A model generated the notes under the pieces. The model saw only the letters and a program-made list of their open reading frames with translations. It had not been told where the DNA came from and did no database searches. This document shows positions 33,170 through 42,394 of a stretch of DNA of 45,548 bases, in pieces. Position 1 is the first letter of the stretch, and each line of letters starts with the position of its first letter. The position numbers and the translations under genes were made by a program. Source of the DNA: Desulfoscipio geothermicus (GTDB lineage Bacteria > Bacillota > Desulfotomaculia > Desulfotomaculales > Desulfallaceae); assembly GCA_016841205.1 (NCBI GenBank), contig JAENZP010000020.1, forward strand, positions 1 through 45,548, given 5' to 3'.

Positions 33170-34363
33170 ATGGCTATTATTAAGGTAAAAAATTTATATA
33201 AGATTTATGGTAAGCATCCTGACAAGGCATTAAAAATGTTAGAAGAAGGCCATTCTAAAGAGAAAATACTTTCCGATATTGGACAAACTGTAGGTTTAAA
33301 CAATATATCTTTTGAAGTTGAACCTGGAGAAGCTTTTGTAGTAATGGGGCTTTCAGGCAGCGGCAAGTCTACCTTGATCCGCTGCCTGAACCGCTTAATT
33401 GATCCAACTTCAGGTTCGATAATTATTAACGGCAAAGATATTACAAAAATGACTAAAAAGGAACTTAATGAGCTGCGCCGTCAAAAAATAAGTATGGTTT
33501 TTCAAAGCTTTGCAGTTTTTCCTCATAAAACTGTGCTGGAAAATGCGGCATATGGACTTAAAATAATGGGTATTTCTCAAGGGGAAAGAGAAAAAAAGGC
33601 TTATGAAGCTTTAGAAATGGTTGGTTTAAAAGGTTGGGAAGATTTTTTACCTTCCAAATTAAGTGGGGGTATGCAGCAGCGTGTTGGTCTAGCACGCGCC
33701 CTGGCTACAGAACCCGAAATTCTTTTAATGGATGAAGCTTTTAGTGCACTTGACCCGCTTATAAGAAAGGAAATGCAAACAGAATTACTCGAATTACAAG
33801 AAAATATGAAAAAAACTATTATTTTTATTACACATGACCTTGACGAGGCATTAAGAATAGGAGATCGTATTGCACTTATGAAGGAAGGGGAAATAGTACA
33901 GGTTGGTACACCCGAAGAAATAATGATGTCTCCGGCTACAGATTATGTGAAAAAATTTGTAGAAGATGTTGACAGATCACGAGTTTTAACTGCCGAAATG
34001 ATAATGAAAAAACCTTCAACAGTAGTAATTTATCCTAAAGACGGTCCGCGCATAGCCTTGCATAGAATGGAAGAAAGCGGTATTTCCAGTATTTTTGTTA
34101 TAGATAAACAGAACTGTTTATTGGGACTAGTAATGGCAGAAGATGCATTACATGCTATAGAAAAAAATGAAAAAAGTCTTGAGAAAATAATACGTAAAGA
34201 TATTCCAACAGTTTTGCCGGAAACCCTTTTAAAAGAGATGTTTTCATTATTGACCGGTAAAAATTTGCCTCTTGCAGTTGTGGATGACAGTCATAAATTT
34301 AAAGGTATTGTTTTGCGTGGAACTGTAATGGCAAAGCTGGCAGGAGGGATTGCGAGTGATTGA
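33170..34363 (+). CDS. Glycine betaine/proline ABC transporter, ATP-binding protein with CBS pair
   Basis: The product has 397 residues. Walker A GLSGSGKSTLIRCLNRL, Q-loop VFQSFAVFPHKTVLENA, signature LSGGMQQRVGLARALA, Walker B ILLMDEAFSALDP and the switch His in ITHDLDEA are all intact. The C-terminal ~120 residues form two CBS domains (STVVIYPKDGPRIALHRMEE and DIPTVLPETLLKEMF), the ionic-strength sensor in OpuA/ProV. The N-terminal KIYGKHPDKALKMLEEGHSK insert is typical. It starts 12 bp after the binding protein gene. Confidence 0.94.
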   Translation: MAIIKVKNLYKIYGKHPDKALKMLEEGHSKEKILSDIGQTVGLNNISFEVEPGEAFVVMGLSGSGKSTLIRCLNRLIDPTSGSIIINGKDITKMTKKELNELRRQKISMVFQSFAVFPHKTVLENAAYGLKIMGISQGEREKKAYEALEMVGLKGWEDFLPSKLSGGMQQRVGLARALATEPEILLMDEAFSALDPLIRKEMQTELLELQENMKKTIIFITHDLDEALRIGDRIALMKEGEIVQVGTPEEIMMSPATDYVKKFVEDVDRSRVLTAEMIMKKPSTVVIYPKDGPRIALHRMEESGISSIFVIDKQNCLLGLVMAEDALHAIEKNEKSLEKIIRKDIPTVLPETLLKEMFSLLTGKNLPLAVVDDSHKFKGIVLRGTVMAKLAGGIASD

Positions 34364-35204
34364 ATTTGTAATACCTCTGGCTGATTGGATTAATGCAATT
34401 TTTGAAGAAGTTAGCTTTTACCTTAGCCCGGTATTGCGGTCTTCAAGCGTATTGCTGGAGTCTATAATTAAACAATTTGAGAATATTTTAATTTGGCCAC
34501 CAGAAGTTGTAGTTATGGCCATCGTAGGGATTATAGTCTGGAAATTAACTAATTATCGTCTGGCAATTTTTGCTGTTTTGGGGTTTTTAATATCATATAG
34601 TATAGGTGTTTGGGAAGAAACAATGTCGACTATAGCTTTGGCTCTTTCGGGAACTGCAGTTTCATTATTGTTTGGAATACCTTTAGGAATTATAGCATCA
34701 CAAAGTAATGTTGCAGAGCGAATTATAAGACCGGTTCTTGATTTTATGCAAACTTTACCAAGCTTTGTTTATCTAATACCGGCAGTCATGTTTTTCGGTA
34801 TGGGTAAAGTTGCGGCTCTGGTTGCAACAATGATATTTGCAATGCCTCCTGCCGTACGTCTTACAAATTTGGGTATCCGTGAAGTATCCAAGGAAATGGT
34901 AGAAGCAGCGCAAGCTTTTGGATCAAGTAGGTGGCAGACTTTAATAGACATTCAGCTTCCCTTGGCTCTGCCAACAATCATGGCCGGGGTAAATCAATGT
35001 ATTATGATGGCGCTGGCTATGACTGTTATTGCTTCAATGATTGGGGCAGGTGGTCTTGGAATGGTAGTTTTACGCTCCATGCAGACTCTCGATATCGGAA
35101 TGGGTGCTGTTGGAGGATTAAGTATAGTTATTTTAGCCATACTTCTTGATCGCTTAACAGAAAACATATCAAAAAAACAGAAAGAGCAAAAAAATACACA
35201 TTAA
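34356..35204 (+). CDS. Glycine betaine/proline ABC transporter, permease
   Basis: The product has 282 residues and about six membrane helices, with the ABC permease EAA loop EVSKEMVEAAQAFGSSRWQT followed by IQLPLALPTIMAGVNQ, as in ProW/OpuAB. GTG 34356 lies 7 nt after AGGAGGG and overlaps the ATPase stop by 8 nt, which fits translational coupling; the TTG at 34350 is too close to the ribosome site. Confidence 0.93.
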   Translation: MIEFVIPLADWINAIFEEVSFYLSPVLRSSSVLLESIIKQFENILIWPPEVVVMAIVGIIVWKLTNYRLAIFAVLGFLISYSIGVWEETMSTIALALSGTAVSLLFGIPLGIIASQSNVAERIIRPVLDFMQTLPSFVYLIPAVMFFGMGKVAALVATMIFAMPPAVRLTNLGIREVSKEMVEAAQAFGSSRWQTLIDIQLPLALPTIMAGVNQCIMMALAMTVIASMIGAGGLGMVVLRSMQTLDIGMGAVGGLSIVILAILLDRLTENISKKQKEQKNTH

Positions 35205-35238
35205 TGAGAAAATGATCATTATTTTATAATAAGTAACT

Positions 35239-35265
35239 TAGGAGTCAGGTGTTTCCTGACTCCTT
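35239..35265. terminator. Hairpin after the betaine operon
   Basis: GGAGTCAGG-TGTTT-CCTGACTCC is a perfect 9-bp stem 37 bp after the permease stop. The following TTAATAAATT is only weakly T-rich, so termination strength is uncertain. Nothing else is seen up to 35,427. Confidence 0.6.
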
Positions 35266-35427
35266 AATAAATTAATGAAATATTAGATATAATATTTCAT
35301 TAATTTTGCACACTTGACCGGGAAATATCAAGCTGAAATTTTTAATATTGCTCAGCTCTTGAATTTTCAGATATGCAATACCATGGTTCAAGCCTATTCT
35401 CTAAAGGTTATCTCCAGTGAATATTTC

Positions 35428-35862
35428 CTATCTTTCATACGGAGTTACAACCCACTTCAGACAGCTATCCTTTTTATTACCAAATATATCATATCCTTTT
35501 ACAATATCGTTTAGAGGTGCCCGGTGCGTCATTAGGAACCGGGTGTTGATTTTCCCGTTTTGAATCAGCTTCATTAGTTCCGGCATATGGTCTACCGGAA
35601 CAAATCCCCAGCTGAGGGTGACGGCTTTTTGCCAGAGAGTTTGCAATTGTAGAGTAACGGGTTGCGCATAAACCCCAACAGTAGAGACGCTGCCGCCGAC
35701 CCGCACTGCTTCCAACGCCTGCGCCAGCGTTGCCTCAAAACCGATGGCCTCGATGGCTCTGTCGACACCGTGTTCATCAGTTAGCTCACATGAATACGTT
35801 TTACAAGCTCGGCCTCTTGCTTGTTGATTACTAAAGTCCAGATGTATCCTTGTCATACCCAA
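35428..35862 (-). pseudogene. Zinc-type alcohol dehydrogenase, C-terminal fragment
   Basis: The frame matches the second half of medium-chain dehydrogenases: HGVDRAIEAIGFEATLAQAL, VRVGGSVSTVGVYAQPVTL, then PELMKLIQNGKINTRFLMTH and KGYDIFGNKKDSCLKWVV. The catalytic zinc domain and the nucleotide-binding GxGxxG are missing, and the first ~30 residues (MGMTRIHLDFSNQQARG) are out of register with the family. No remainder is found upstream. A decayed gene. Confidence 0.75.
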
Positions 35863-36053
35863 GAAACGTTTAGTGTTAACAACCAGCTCACCTTTTCAGA
35901 CTTCTTACAATTACAAAAAAGAGTTAGCATAAATAAAAGAAATTAGAGCAAGTTATAATAATAAAAAAACATTAACTTATAGCGAACAATAAAAGTCTAA
36001 TATCTTTGGCTAAAGTAGTTGCCGTTTAACATAAAAAGAATAGAGGTAATTTT

Positions 36054-36478
36054 ATGGATAGATTTACAATAGGATTTTTAGCAAATATCCCCGCTTGGTT
36101 TTTAATGAATTTGTGGAGTTTCGATACGTTGATTGGGTAAGTGTTATTATTTATGGGAAATTACCAACAAATTATGCCGAACAAATAGTAACCTTAGGCG
36201 TCCATCTTATAATTACTGGTGCCCTTGCTATTATTTTTACTTTTTTAATCTTAGAGATAACTTCTCAGCGTCTTTGGTTTAAAAGAATTGTTTATGCATT
36301 AATTGTAGGTTTATTAACTCATGCCATCCCAGTATTATTTAGGATACCACACCTTACTCTAACACCACTAACTACAACATTAACAGATTATGTGGGTGGT
36401 ATTATCTGGGGTTTAACGTTGGCATATGCTATTAATTGGATTACTAAAAGGTACAGAATAAATACGCCACACCAATAG
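36054..36478 (+). pseudogene. Membrane protein broken by a frameshift or small deletion
   Basis: ATG 36054, after AGAGGTAA, reads MDRFTIGFLANIPAWFLMNL then WSFDTLIG and stops. The shifted frame continues FRYVDWVSVIIYGKLPTNYA with three further membrane helices to 36,478. Homologues that I recall join the two parts with a short segment between WSF and the FRYVDW-like part, so a small deletion has fused the sequences out of frame. Intact members are ~140-residue, four-helix proteins of unknown function. Confidence 0.6.
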
Positions 36479-36741
36479 ATATATTTTTGTATTACACATT
36501 TTTAAACAGAAAAGGGATTTGGGCTTGTCCGGTGTTTATAAATCTATTATATAAGGTGCCCTCGATGCTGACTATAATGTTATAACCCCATAAACTATCT
36601 CCTATAATGTACTGTTTGCAGAGCCCCCGGTTTGGAGCAATGCATACGGCACATAAAAAGGCGGTGCTAGGGGTTGGGGCCAAATCAGAATATAGGGAAA
36701 ATATAACAATAATTCAATCAATCTTGGAGGTAAAGTTTATT

Positions 36742-37266
36742 ATGCTTACACCTATTTTAAATGAAATCGAACAAAGATTTAAACTTAATAAGTCGCGGAG
36801 GGACAAACAAAGATTCTTTAATACTTTGGAAATAGGTTTTATTTGGGATGCATTAACATCTAGGTACCAAACATTAGATACTACCAGGGTATTTCTAGGT
36901 GCGGCCAAGGATTCAGACCTTAAGTTTATATTACAGCAAGGTGAAAAATTCCTTAATAAGGAAATTGAAAGATTAGAACAACTGTCTGTGGAACTTGGTA
37001 TTCCTACAACTGAAAAACCGCCTGAAAATCCTTTAAGTATATTTGATACAGAAATTTTTACTGACAAATATATTTATCAACATACACTAGCAGGAATGCA
37101 ATCGTTTTTACCTACTCTGGTTGTTGCTTTTACTCATGCCATTTCACCCATGATTAGAACACTGTTTGAAGAGTTTATCACAGAAGAATTAAAGCTATAT
37201 AGTGATTTTTTAGATTATGGAATGCTAAAAAGCTGGGTAAGCACACCACCAGCTTTTCGGATGTGA
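36742..37266 (+). CDS. DUF3231 family protein
   Basis: The 174-residue product is a single DUF3231 unit on its own: FNTLEIGFIWDALTSRYQTL, FLGAAKDSDLKFILQQGEKF, IFTDKYIYQHTLAGMQ and a final YGMLKSWVSTPPAFRM. ATG 36742 follows TTGGAGG at 11 nt; the longer frame from 36,607 has no ribosome site. It shares the SRY..., D.DLKxIL and final LKxWvxxPP landmarks with the genes at 23.8 and 43.0 kb but is clearly diverged. Confidence 0.82.
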   Translation: MLTPILNEIEQRFKLNKSRRDKQRFFNTLEIGFIWDALTSRYQTLDTTRVFLGAAKDSDLKFILQQGEKFLNKEIERLEQLSVELGIPTTEKPPENPLSIFDTEIFTDKYIYQHTLAGMQSFLPTLVVAFTHAISPMIRTLFEEFITEELKLYSDFLDYGMLKSWVSTPPAFRM

Positions 37267-37431
37267 TTTTTTTGTACATCACCATAGACTGAAGGCTTAC
37301 CAAAACCTGATGAAAGTGATTGTAATGCTGCTAATTCAATACTTATGATCACTATTGTACGAGTTGTATCCCACAAATCACCGGGTATGTCATAAATTTG
37401 AAAGCCTTACGCATTCCTTTTCACAACAACA

Positions 37432-37998
37432 TCAAAACGCATATACCAAAAAGCCCTTGAATAATGTCAAAACTACATAACTAATACATACTATAAGTAC
37501 AACCAATTCCAATAATCCACCAGTATGCACCATGTGCATTCCATACCTATTATTTGATATTGGCCACAGCAAGGGAATACCTACCCCGGCCATATCTGCT
37601 ATCAAATGAGATATGTACCCGATCATAAATGATGTAACCAATGTCCTGTCAATACTGATCATATGTGCACCCAAAGCGCCAATAGCTAAGGCAAAAGCAG
37701 GGGAATGTATAAAGCCGCGGTGGGGTATTCCGGCCAGTATAACAAGGGTCAGGCCGGGAATAACAAAGGGTTTCCACAGCAACCCACCGGCAGCCAATAA
37801 TATAAAACCGGCCAGGTACCTGCCCAATGTAGACCGGGGTAACTTCCCCGGAGTAACCCTATGGCTAATTTTACTGTTGGGATGGTCTATATCCGGCGCC
37901 AGGGCACCTACAGCAGCCACACCCAATCCAATAGGCGATGTAGTACCCATCGCTATTGCAGTGGTAATACCAACTGCTATATGAGTTTTACCTGTCAA
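37432..37998 (-). CDS. YdjM-type membrane-bound metal-dependent hydrolase
   Basis: The product has 188 residues and about five membrane segments. The signature is GKTHIAVGITTAIAMG, GALAPDIDHPNSKISHR, IPHRGFIHSPAFALAIGALG and GYISHLIADM: His and Asp residues form the presumed metal site of the YdjM (DUF457) family. TTG 37998 follows GGGAGGGTTAAA and overlaps the TGA of the acyltransferase gene, so it is the third gene of a coupled unit after the integrase. In E. coli ydjM is LexA-controlled; no LexA box was checked here. Confidence 0.82.
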   Translation of the reverse strand: MTGKTHIAVGITTAIAMGTTSPIGLGVAAVGALAPDIDHPNSKISHRVTPGKLPRSTLGRYLAGFILLAAGGLLWKPFVIPGLTLVILAGIPHRGFIHSPAFALAIGALGAHMISIDRTLVTSFMIGYISHLIADMAGVGIPLLWPISNNRYGMHMVHTGGLLELVVLIVCISYVVLTLFKGFLVYAF

Positions 37999-39059
37999 GC
38001 TTTAACCCTCCCAACCTGCCTGAATCTCCCCACGGAAGCCGGGGGCTTTATGGTGCTTTTCAGTAACGTTTTTGCAGATCGACCTACAAGATAATAGCCA
38101 TAAGGCAATAAGTTACCCAAAAATCCTATGACGTAAGACAAAAACAAAGTCCCTAAAACTAAAACAATGTATCTAAACCCAACAAATAAAGTATTGGGTA
38201 TTAATAAATTTAGAATATCTAAGCAAAAGTAGTGGCTTAAATAGATACTGAACGAGTACCGGCTTATTTTATTTATAATCACTGGTGCTTTTTTAAATTT
38301 ACTACATGCAAACAATATAAGGAATATCATGCTCCCACCATAAACTAATGAAAAAACATGCCAAGTAGGTATTATGGTTTGGCTCATTAATGACCCTGAA
38401 ATCAAACAGATTAAACCGCAAACTGCTATAAAAGACGCACCAAATAACAATATTGGTTTTGGTTTTTTAAATATTGCAATATTATCGCCTAGGTAGTATC
38501 CAATGGCAAAAGCAAAAATCATTGAAGGGAAAAATAGTCTGGCATCACCTGTTATTGATGTTAATTGGTTAAATAATAAGTACCATACAAATGTTAAAAA
38601 AATCCCTAGATACATACTATTAATAGAGTTTAATATATTAAATCGCTTAATAAAATAGTAAATTATGTATAACTGTATAATCAAAGGTACGAAGTATAAG
38701 TGTCCCTTGGTTTGACCTAGTAAAACCATAAAAAATGCTGTATCCAATGCTGTATCCAAAGTAAGAGTATAATTAAAAACGGCATTTTGCCATAAATAAA
38801 TAATGCCCCATAAGAGAAATGGCGACAGCAAGAACCTTGCTTTTCTACCTATAAAACAGCCAAAGTTTACGTTATCTATTTTAGATTGAGAAAGCAAAAA
38901 TCCTGATATTGCTACATACAGTGGAGTTGAAAATCTGAAAATCTCTGAAATAATTATTGATATGCTTTTGCTTGATTCGAAAATTGCAAGCCCGGCGTGC
39001 AGCATTACAACGCCGACACAGGCAATTGCGCGTGCAAATGTTATTTCCGGAAAGTACAA
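37995..39059 (-). CDS. Acyltransferase family 3 membrane protein
   Basis: The product has 354 residues with about ten membrane helices. The N-terminus FARAIACVGVVMLHAGLAIF with the catalytic His, and RFSTPLYVAISGFLLSQ, identify the family that O-acetylates surface sugars or lipids. TTG 39059 follows GGGAGGGTTAAA, which lies at the end of the integrase gene. Identical 13-bp sequences flank the gene on both sides, which suggests that it was inserted between the integrase and YdjM genes. The last ~15 residues (VGRFRQVGRVKA) are low complexity and lie at that seam. Confidence 0.88.
   Translation of the reverse strand: MYFPEITFARAIACVGVVMLHAGLAIFESSKSISIIISEIFRFSTPLYVAISGFLLSQSKIDNVNFGCFIGRKARFLLSPFLLWGIIYLWQNAVFNYTLTLDTALDTAFFMVLLGQTKGHLYFVPLIIQLYIIYYFIKRFNILNSINSMYLGIFLTFVWYLLFNQLTSITGDARLFFPSMIFAFAIGYYLGDNIAIFKKPKPILLFGASFIAVCGLICLISGSLMSQTIIPTWHVFSLVYGGSMIFLILFACSKFKKAPVIINKISRYSFSIYLSHYFCLDILNLLIPNTLFVGFRYIVLVLGTLFLSYVIGFLGNLLPYGYYLVGRSAKTLLKSTIKPPASVGRFRQVGRVKA
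38001..38013. repeat. 13-bp direct repeat flanking the acyltransferase gene, copy 1
   Basis: TTTAACCCTCCCA here is repeated exactly at 39,064-39,076. Each copy provides the ribosome site of a TTG-started gene on the minus strand. Confidence 0.8.
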
Positions 39060-39063
39060 TTAT

Positions 39064-39076
39064 TTTAACCCTCCCA
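39064..39076. repeat. 13-bp direct repeat flanking the acyltransferase gene, copy 2
   Basis: Exact copy of 38,001-38,013, same orientation, spanning the stop codon of the integrase. Confidence 0.8.
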
Positions 39077-39955
39077 GCTAATCTTATCTACCGCAGCCCG
39101 TAGATCCGCGTCCCCAGGCTGGGTGTATATAATGGTTGTTTTTACGTTGGGCCGTCCATCATTGGTGATATGGCCAGCCAGGGCGGCCACCTGGTCAAGT
39201 GGTACCCCCGCCTGTATGAGATTATGGCAAAACGTATGCCGCAGCCGGTGGGGACTTACCTCTATTTGTGCCATGTGGCCGTATTTTTTCAGCATGGCCC
39301 ATATAGCACGGGTGGTTATTTTTGATCCTGCCCGGCCACGGCCAGGGAAAAGCCATTTATCCCCGAGGGGATACCATTCTATGTATTCTGCCATTGCTTT
39401 CCTTGCATCGTTATTTAAGGGTACCTGCCGCCACTTATCCCCCTTGCCCCATCGCACCGTTACACATGCCTTTCTCTCGCTTATTTCCACGTCCTTAACG
39501 TGCAGAGTTACTACTTCATCCACACGCAGCCCTCCATGCAACATGAGCATCACCATGGCTAGATCCCGAGCGTTGCCGTCACGCTGGACGGCCCGTATTA
39601 GGCGTAGTTGTTCCTTTCTATCCAACCATTTAGGTGCCTGCCGTCCGACCGGTACTCGGCGAAGGGAGGCGGCCACTCCCGGACTAATAAGTCCCTGGTT
39701 GGCCGCCCAGGTGCAAAATACCTTTATGCCGGCCACAGCCCGGTTAATAGTGGTCGGTCTATGACGGTGCATTAGATACCTTTTGTATTCGGCTAGGTCA
39801 ATCGGGGTTATATTGGCAGGGCTAAATGGATCCCCGGTAGTTTGCTCCATCCATATAGTCAGGTCATTTATTGTTTGTCGATATGCCCTTATAGTAGCCG
39901 GTTTCTTATCTTGCTCAGCTAGATATCCGGTAAACTGATTAATCACGTTATTCAT
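39065..39955 (-). CDS. Tyrosine recombinase / integrase (XerC/D-like)
   Basis: The product has 296 residues: SAM-like core-binding domain (about 1-85, TGYLAEQDKKPATIRAYRQT) and catalytic domain with all key residues: Arg in LHGGLRVDEVVTL, Lys in WGKGDKWRQVP, HRLRHTF, His in ALAGHI, and the nucleophile Tyr in TTIIYTQPG. The stop region contains the ribosome site of the acyltransferase gene. A diverged copy of its first codons and upstream DNA is at 42.4 kb. It may have mobilised this right-hand section independently of the serine recombinases. Confidence 0.92.
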   Translation of the reverse strand: MNNVINQFTGYLAEQDKKPATIRAYRQTINDLTIWMEQTTGDPFSPANITPIDLAEYKRYLMHRHRPTTINRAVAGIKVFCTWAANQGLISPGVAASLRRVPVGRQAPKWLDRKEQLRLIRAVQRDGNARDLAMVMLMLHGGLRVDEVVTLHVKDVEISERKACVTVRWGKGDKWRQVPLNNDARKAMAEYIEWYPLGDKWLFPGRGRAGSKITTRAIWAMLKKYGHMAQIEVSPHRLRHTFCHNLIQAGVPLDQVAALAGHITNDGRPNVKTTIIYTQPGDADLRAAVDKISWEG

Positions 39956-40188
39956 CCAAAATTTATCCCCTTACAATTTATAAATTACTTGAGGAATGAA
40001 GTATCAAGTAAATTTCCACACTAGGTATTTTTATAGTCCTAATATTAAGACTTACTGGATTAGATTTTTCGATAATTAAAGGAATAGGGTTTGGTACCGT
40101 CATGTGGATCATCCACGTTATTGACCTTGCCTAGAACCCGTAGACACAAAGAAACCCTAATTTCTGTTAGTTAATTATAAATACGCAA

Positions 40189-40987
40189 TTATGCTACGTT
40201 TTTCATTTTTAATGGCGCTATATAGCCATTTGCAGAGTGTAATCTTTTTCGATTGTAAAATAGTTCAATATATTCAAATACGGCTTGTTTAGCCTGTTCT
40301 CTGGTTTTGAAACGTTTTCCATAAAGCCATTCTGTCTTAAGCTTTCCCCAGAATGATTCCATGGGAGCGTTGTCATAGCAATTTCCTTTACGGCTCATGC
40401 TGCAGATAAAACCTTTTTCTCTAAAAGCTTTGATACTCTTTGCTGGCATATTGGACACCGCGATCCGAATGAACGATAAGTCCTTTACCAGCTCCAGTTC
40501 GGCGAATTGCTTTTTTCAAGTCTGATGAAACAAGCTCCGTTTTCATTCTATTGTTCATAGACCAGCCTACAATTGAGCTGTCATAAAGATCAAGTAAGGC
40601 TGCTAGATACAACCAACCTTCCTTGGTCCAGATATATGTAATATCAGATACCCATTTCTCATTGCGCCTGGTGGCTTTAAATTGGCGATTCAAAATGTTC
40701 TCCGCCACCGGCAGAGAATGGTTGGAATCAGTGGTCGCTTTAAATCTCTTAACGGTCTTTGATCTGATGCCGTTTTCTTGCATCAGCTTAGCAACAGTAC
40801 CTCTACAGGCTTTTTGCTCTTCAGGCAGCGCCTGGATTATTCTCGGAGCGCCATATATTTTGTGGCTGCTCTCAAATATCGTCTTTATCGTTTCTAAAAG
40901 CGCTTTTCTTCTTTTAGCACGGTTGCTTAATGGTCTTTTGATAAAAGCATAATAACCGCTCCGGGATACTTTTAAGGCCTCGCACAT
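40189..40987 (-). pseudogene. IS3-family transposase orfB, frameshifted
   Basis: The DDE integrase-like transposase is present in two frames. Part one: MCEALKVSRSGYYAFIKRPL, VSDITYIWTKEGWLYLAALL (first Asp) and LIVHSDRGVQYASKEYQSF (second Asp), then TAG. Part two resumes REKGFICSMSRKGNCYDNAP with MESFWGKLK (Glu) and ends near the left terminal repeat. A run of four T (three expected) near 40,435 explains the shift. Normal IS3 programmed frameshifting acts between orfA and orfB, not here, so this is a defect. Confidence 0.8.
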
Positions 40988-41037
40988 CTTCGCAATCCGA
41001 AATTTGGAGCGATGTTCATATATGAATTCAAACTTTT

Positions 41038-41328
41038 TTATTTCTGATTTTTCGCGAAGTAGGCCGCCGCTTTTTTTAATATGGTGTTTTCCTCCTTTAG
41101 GTCCGCCAATTCCCTTCGAAGTCTTCTTATTTCATCATCCTCAGGCTTAAGGTTACCACTTCCAGGGAAAGCGTTTGGGCCATCCTTTTTATATTGAAGT
41201 ACCCAATCTCGAGCGGTTGAATAATGTACTCCCAGTTCTCTGGCCATATTTGCGGCAGTGGTTTCGCCGTTTTGAATTCTATGAGCTACCAGTTCTTTAA
41301 ATTCACGATCATATCTTACTTGTCCTAT
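41038..41328 (-). CDS. IS3-family transposase orfA
   Basis: The 96-residue product has a helix-turn-helix (AANMARELGVHYSTARDWVL) and a leucine-zipper-like tail (EIRRLRRELADLKEENTILK). The best ribosome site, GGGAGGT, precedes an ATA codon at 41,328 (then GQVRYDREF), where ATG is expected. The frame is open to 41,391 but that part includes the terminal repeat. Confidence 0.75.
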   Translation of the reverse strand: MGQVRYDREFKELVAHRIQNGETTAANMARELGVHYSTARDWVLQYKKDGPNAFPGSGNLKPEDDEIRRLRRELADLKEENTILKKAAAYFAKNQK

Positions 41329-41442
41329 GTGAATACCTCCCGTAATTATTTTAGAGGTATTCTCTATGTCTATCAAACCTAACCAGGTCACTTACTTTAA
41401 TTTAAAAAGGCTATTTTCATCTCAACTCAAGATCAGTAATCA

Positions 41443-41922
41443 CTACATTATATTAAGCATTTCACCTTTTTCAAGATAATAATTTAAAAGTTTTCCTAGA
41501 GTTGATATTTCCTCAACATATAACTCATCCGAATAAGCTTCTACATAGTTATTTCCCTTTTCGTTTAAACCTGTAATTATTTGTTCGAAAATAGCATCTG
41601 TTGTAAAATCCTCATTGTTAATAAGGTAAATATTATACCTTATTACTATCGAATTATTAAACCGGATAAATTGAATAGTCTTGTCTTTTTCGTATTGACT
41701 CACTATCCATGTTTCTGGCTCTAAATCACTTGGAAAATTCGTTCTAAAAACACAATTATCCTCAGCATAACCAGTTTGGGAAAATAACATTTCGCACTTC
41801 CAAGGCTGAATCCACTTATATTCCATTGTTGGACAAAGTAGTGGAAATACTTTATTGGATGGTGCATTCAATTTTTGTTTATATCTTTTAATTGTTCGAC
41901 TGGATTTAAAATCACACATCAA
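41443..41922 (-). CDS. SRPBCC (START-like) protein
   Basis: The product has 159 residues. The START-like plan is visible in KVFPLLCPTMEYKWIQPWKC, GYAEDNCVFRTNFPSD, TWIVSQYEKDKTIQFIRFNN and a long C-terminal helix. These proteins hold small hydrophobic ligands in a helix-grip cavity. It stands alone beside the IS3 element; the start lies near MMCDFKS, and no operon partner is seen. Confidence 0.65.
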   Translation of the reverse strand: MMCDFKSSRTIKRYKQKLNAPSNKVFPLLCPTMEYKWIQPWKCEMLFSQTGYAEDNCVFRTNFPSDLEPETWIVSQYEKDKTIQFIRFNNSIVIRYNIYLINNEDFTTDAIFEQIITGLNEKGNNYVEAYSDELYVEEISTLGKLLNYYLEKGEMLNIM

Positions 41923-42028
41923 TTAATGTCCCCCAATTATTATTTTAAGTATTAATTTGAGCTTACTTCACCATATGATACCATTGCGTCACAATAAATA
42001 TTAACAGAATTAATGTTATCGAAACTCA

Positions 42029-42376
42029 ATGAACGGCATCACCGAAAAGATCATTCCGGTTTCTTTTGCTTTGAACTGTAATGCGTTCCTTTTCTTATGG
42101 ACTTGCCAAAAACAATTTCAAAATCTTTCTGTTTTTGCAGGAAGTATACTTGGTGGAGTATTACTAGATTTTACAACTGCTGAAAGTCGATACAAATTAG
42201 GAATAGCAGTTGAAGCTAAAGCTATGGAAATGTATAGCGAATTTATCAAGATGTCGCAGGGAAAAGACCCCGACCTGTGCAAGAGGCTCTGGCTTAACAG
42301 GATTGATGAAGAACTTCACCTTCTGTGGTATAAAGATAACCTCAATAAAGCTAAATCGCAGGATAATTTAGCTTGA
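42029..42376 (+). CDS. Possible ferritin-like fragment
   Basis: The last ~65 of 115 residues look like part of a ferritin-like helix bundle: LGIAVEAKAMEMYSEFIKMS and RIDEELHLLWYKDNL with an ExxH-type pair. The first ~45 residues (MNGITEKIIPVSFALNCNAF) do not fit and have no good ribosome site. It may be a decayed or chimeric gene. Confidence 0.35.
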   Translation: MNGITEKIIPVSFALNCNAFLFLWTCQKQFQNLSVFAGSILGGVLLDFTTAESRYKLGIAVEAKAMEMYSEFIKMSQGKDPDLCKRLWLNRIDEELHLLWYKDNLNKAKSQDNLA

Positions 42377-42394
42377 TACTCCGATGGTAAAAGT

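Larger units (their letters stand above)
40121..41391 (-). mobile_element. IS3-family insertion sequence (~1.27 kb)
   Basis: Imperfect terminal inverted repeats: TGACCTTGCCTAG..TAGACA starting at 40,122 against TGACCTGGTTAGG..TAGACA read inward from 41,390. Flanking TTA (40,118-40,120 and 41,392-41,394) fits a 3-bp target duplication. The element carries orfA and orfB on the minus strand. orfB has a one-base frameshift and orfA an ATA start, so this copy is likely inactive. Confidence 0.75.

Noticed and set aside
40189-40987. Programmed frameshift inside orfB
   Set aside because: IS3 programmed frameshifts lie between orfA and orfB; here the shift is a single extra T inside the DDE domain and looks like a defect.
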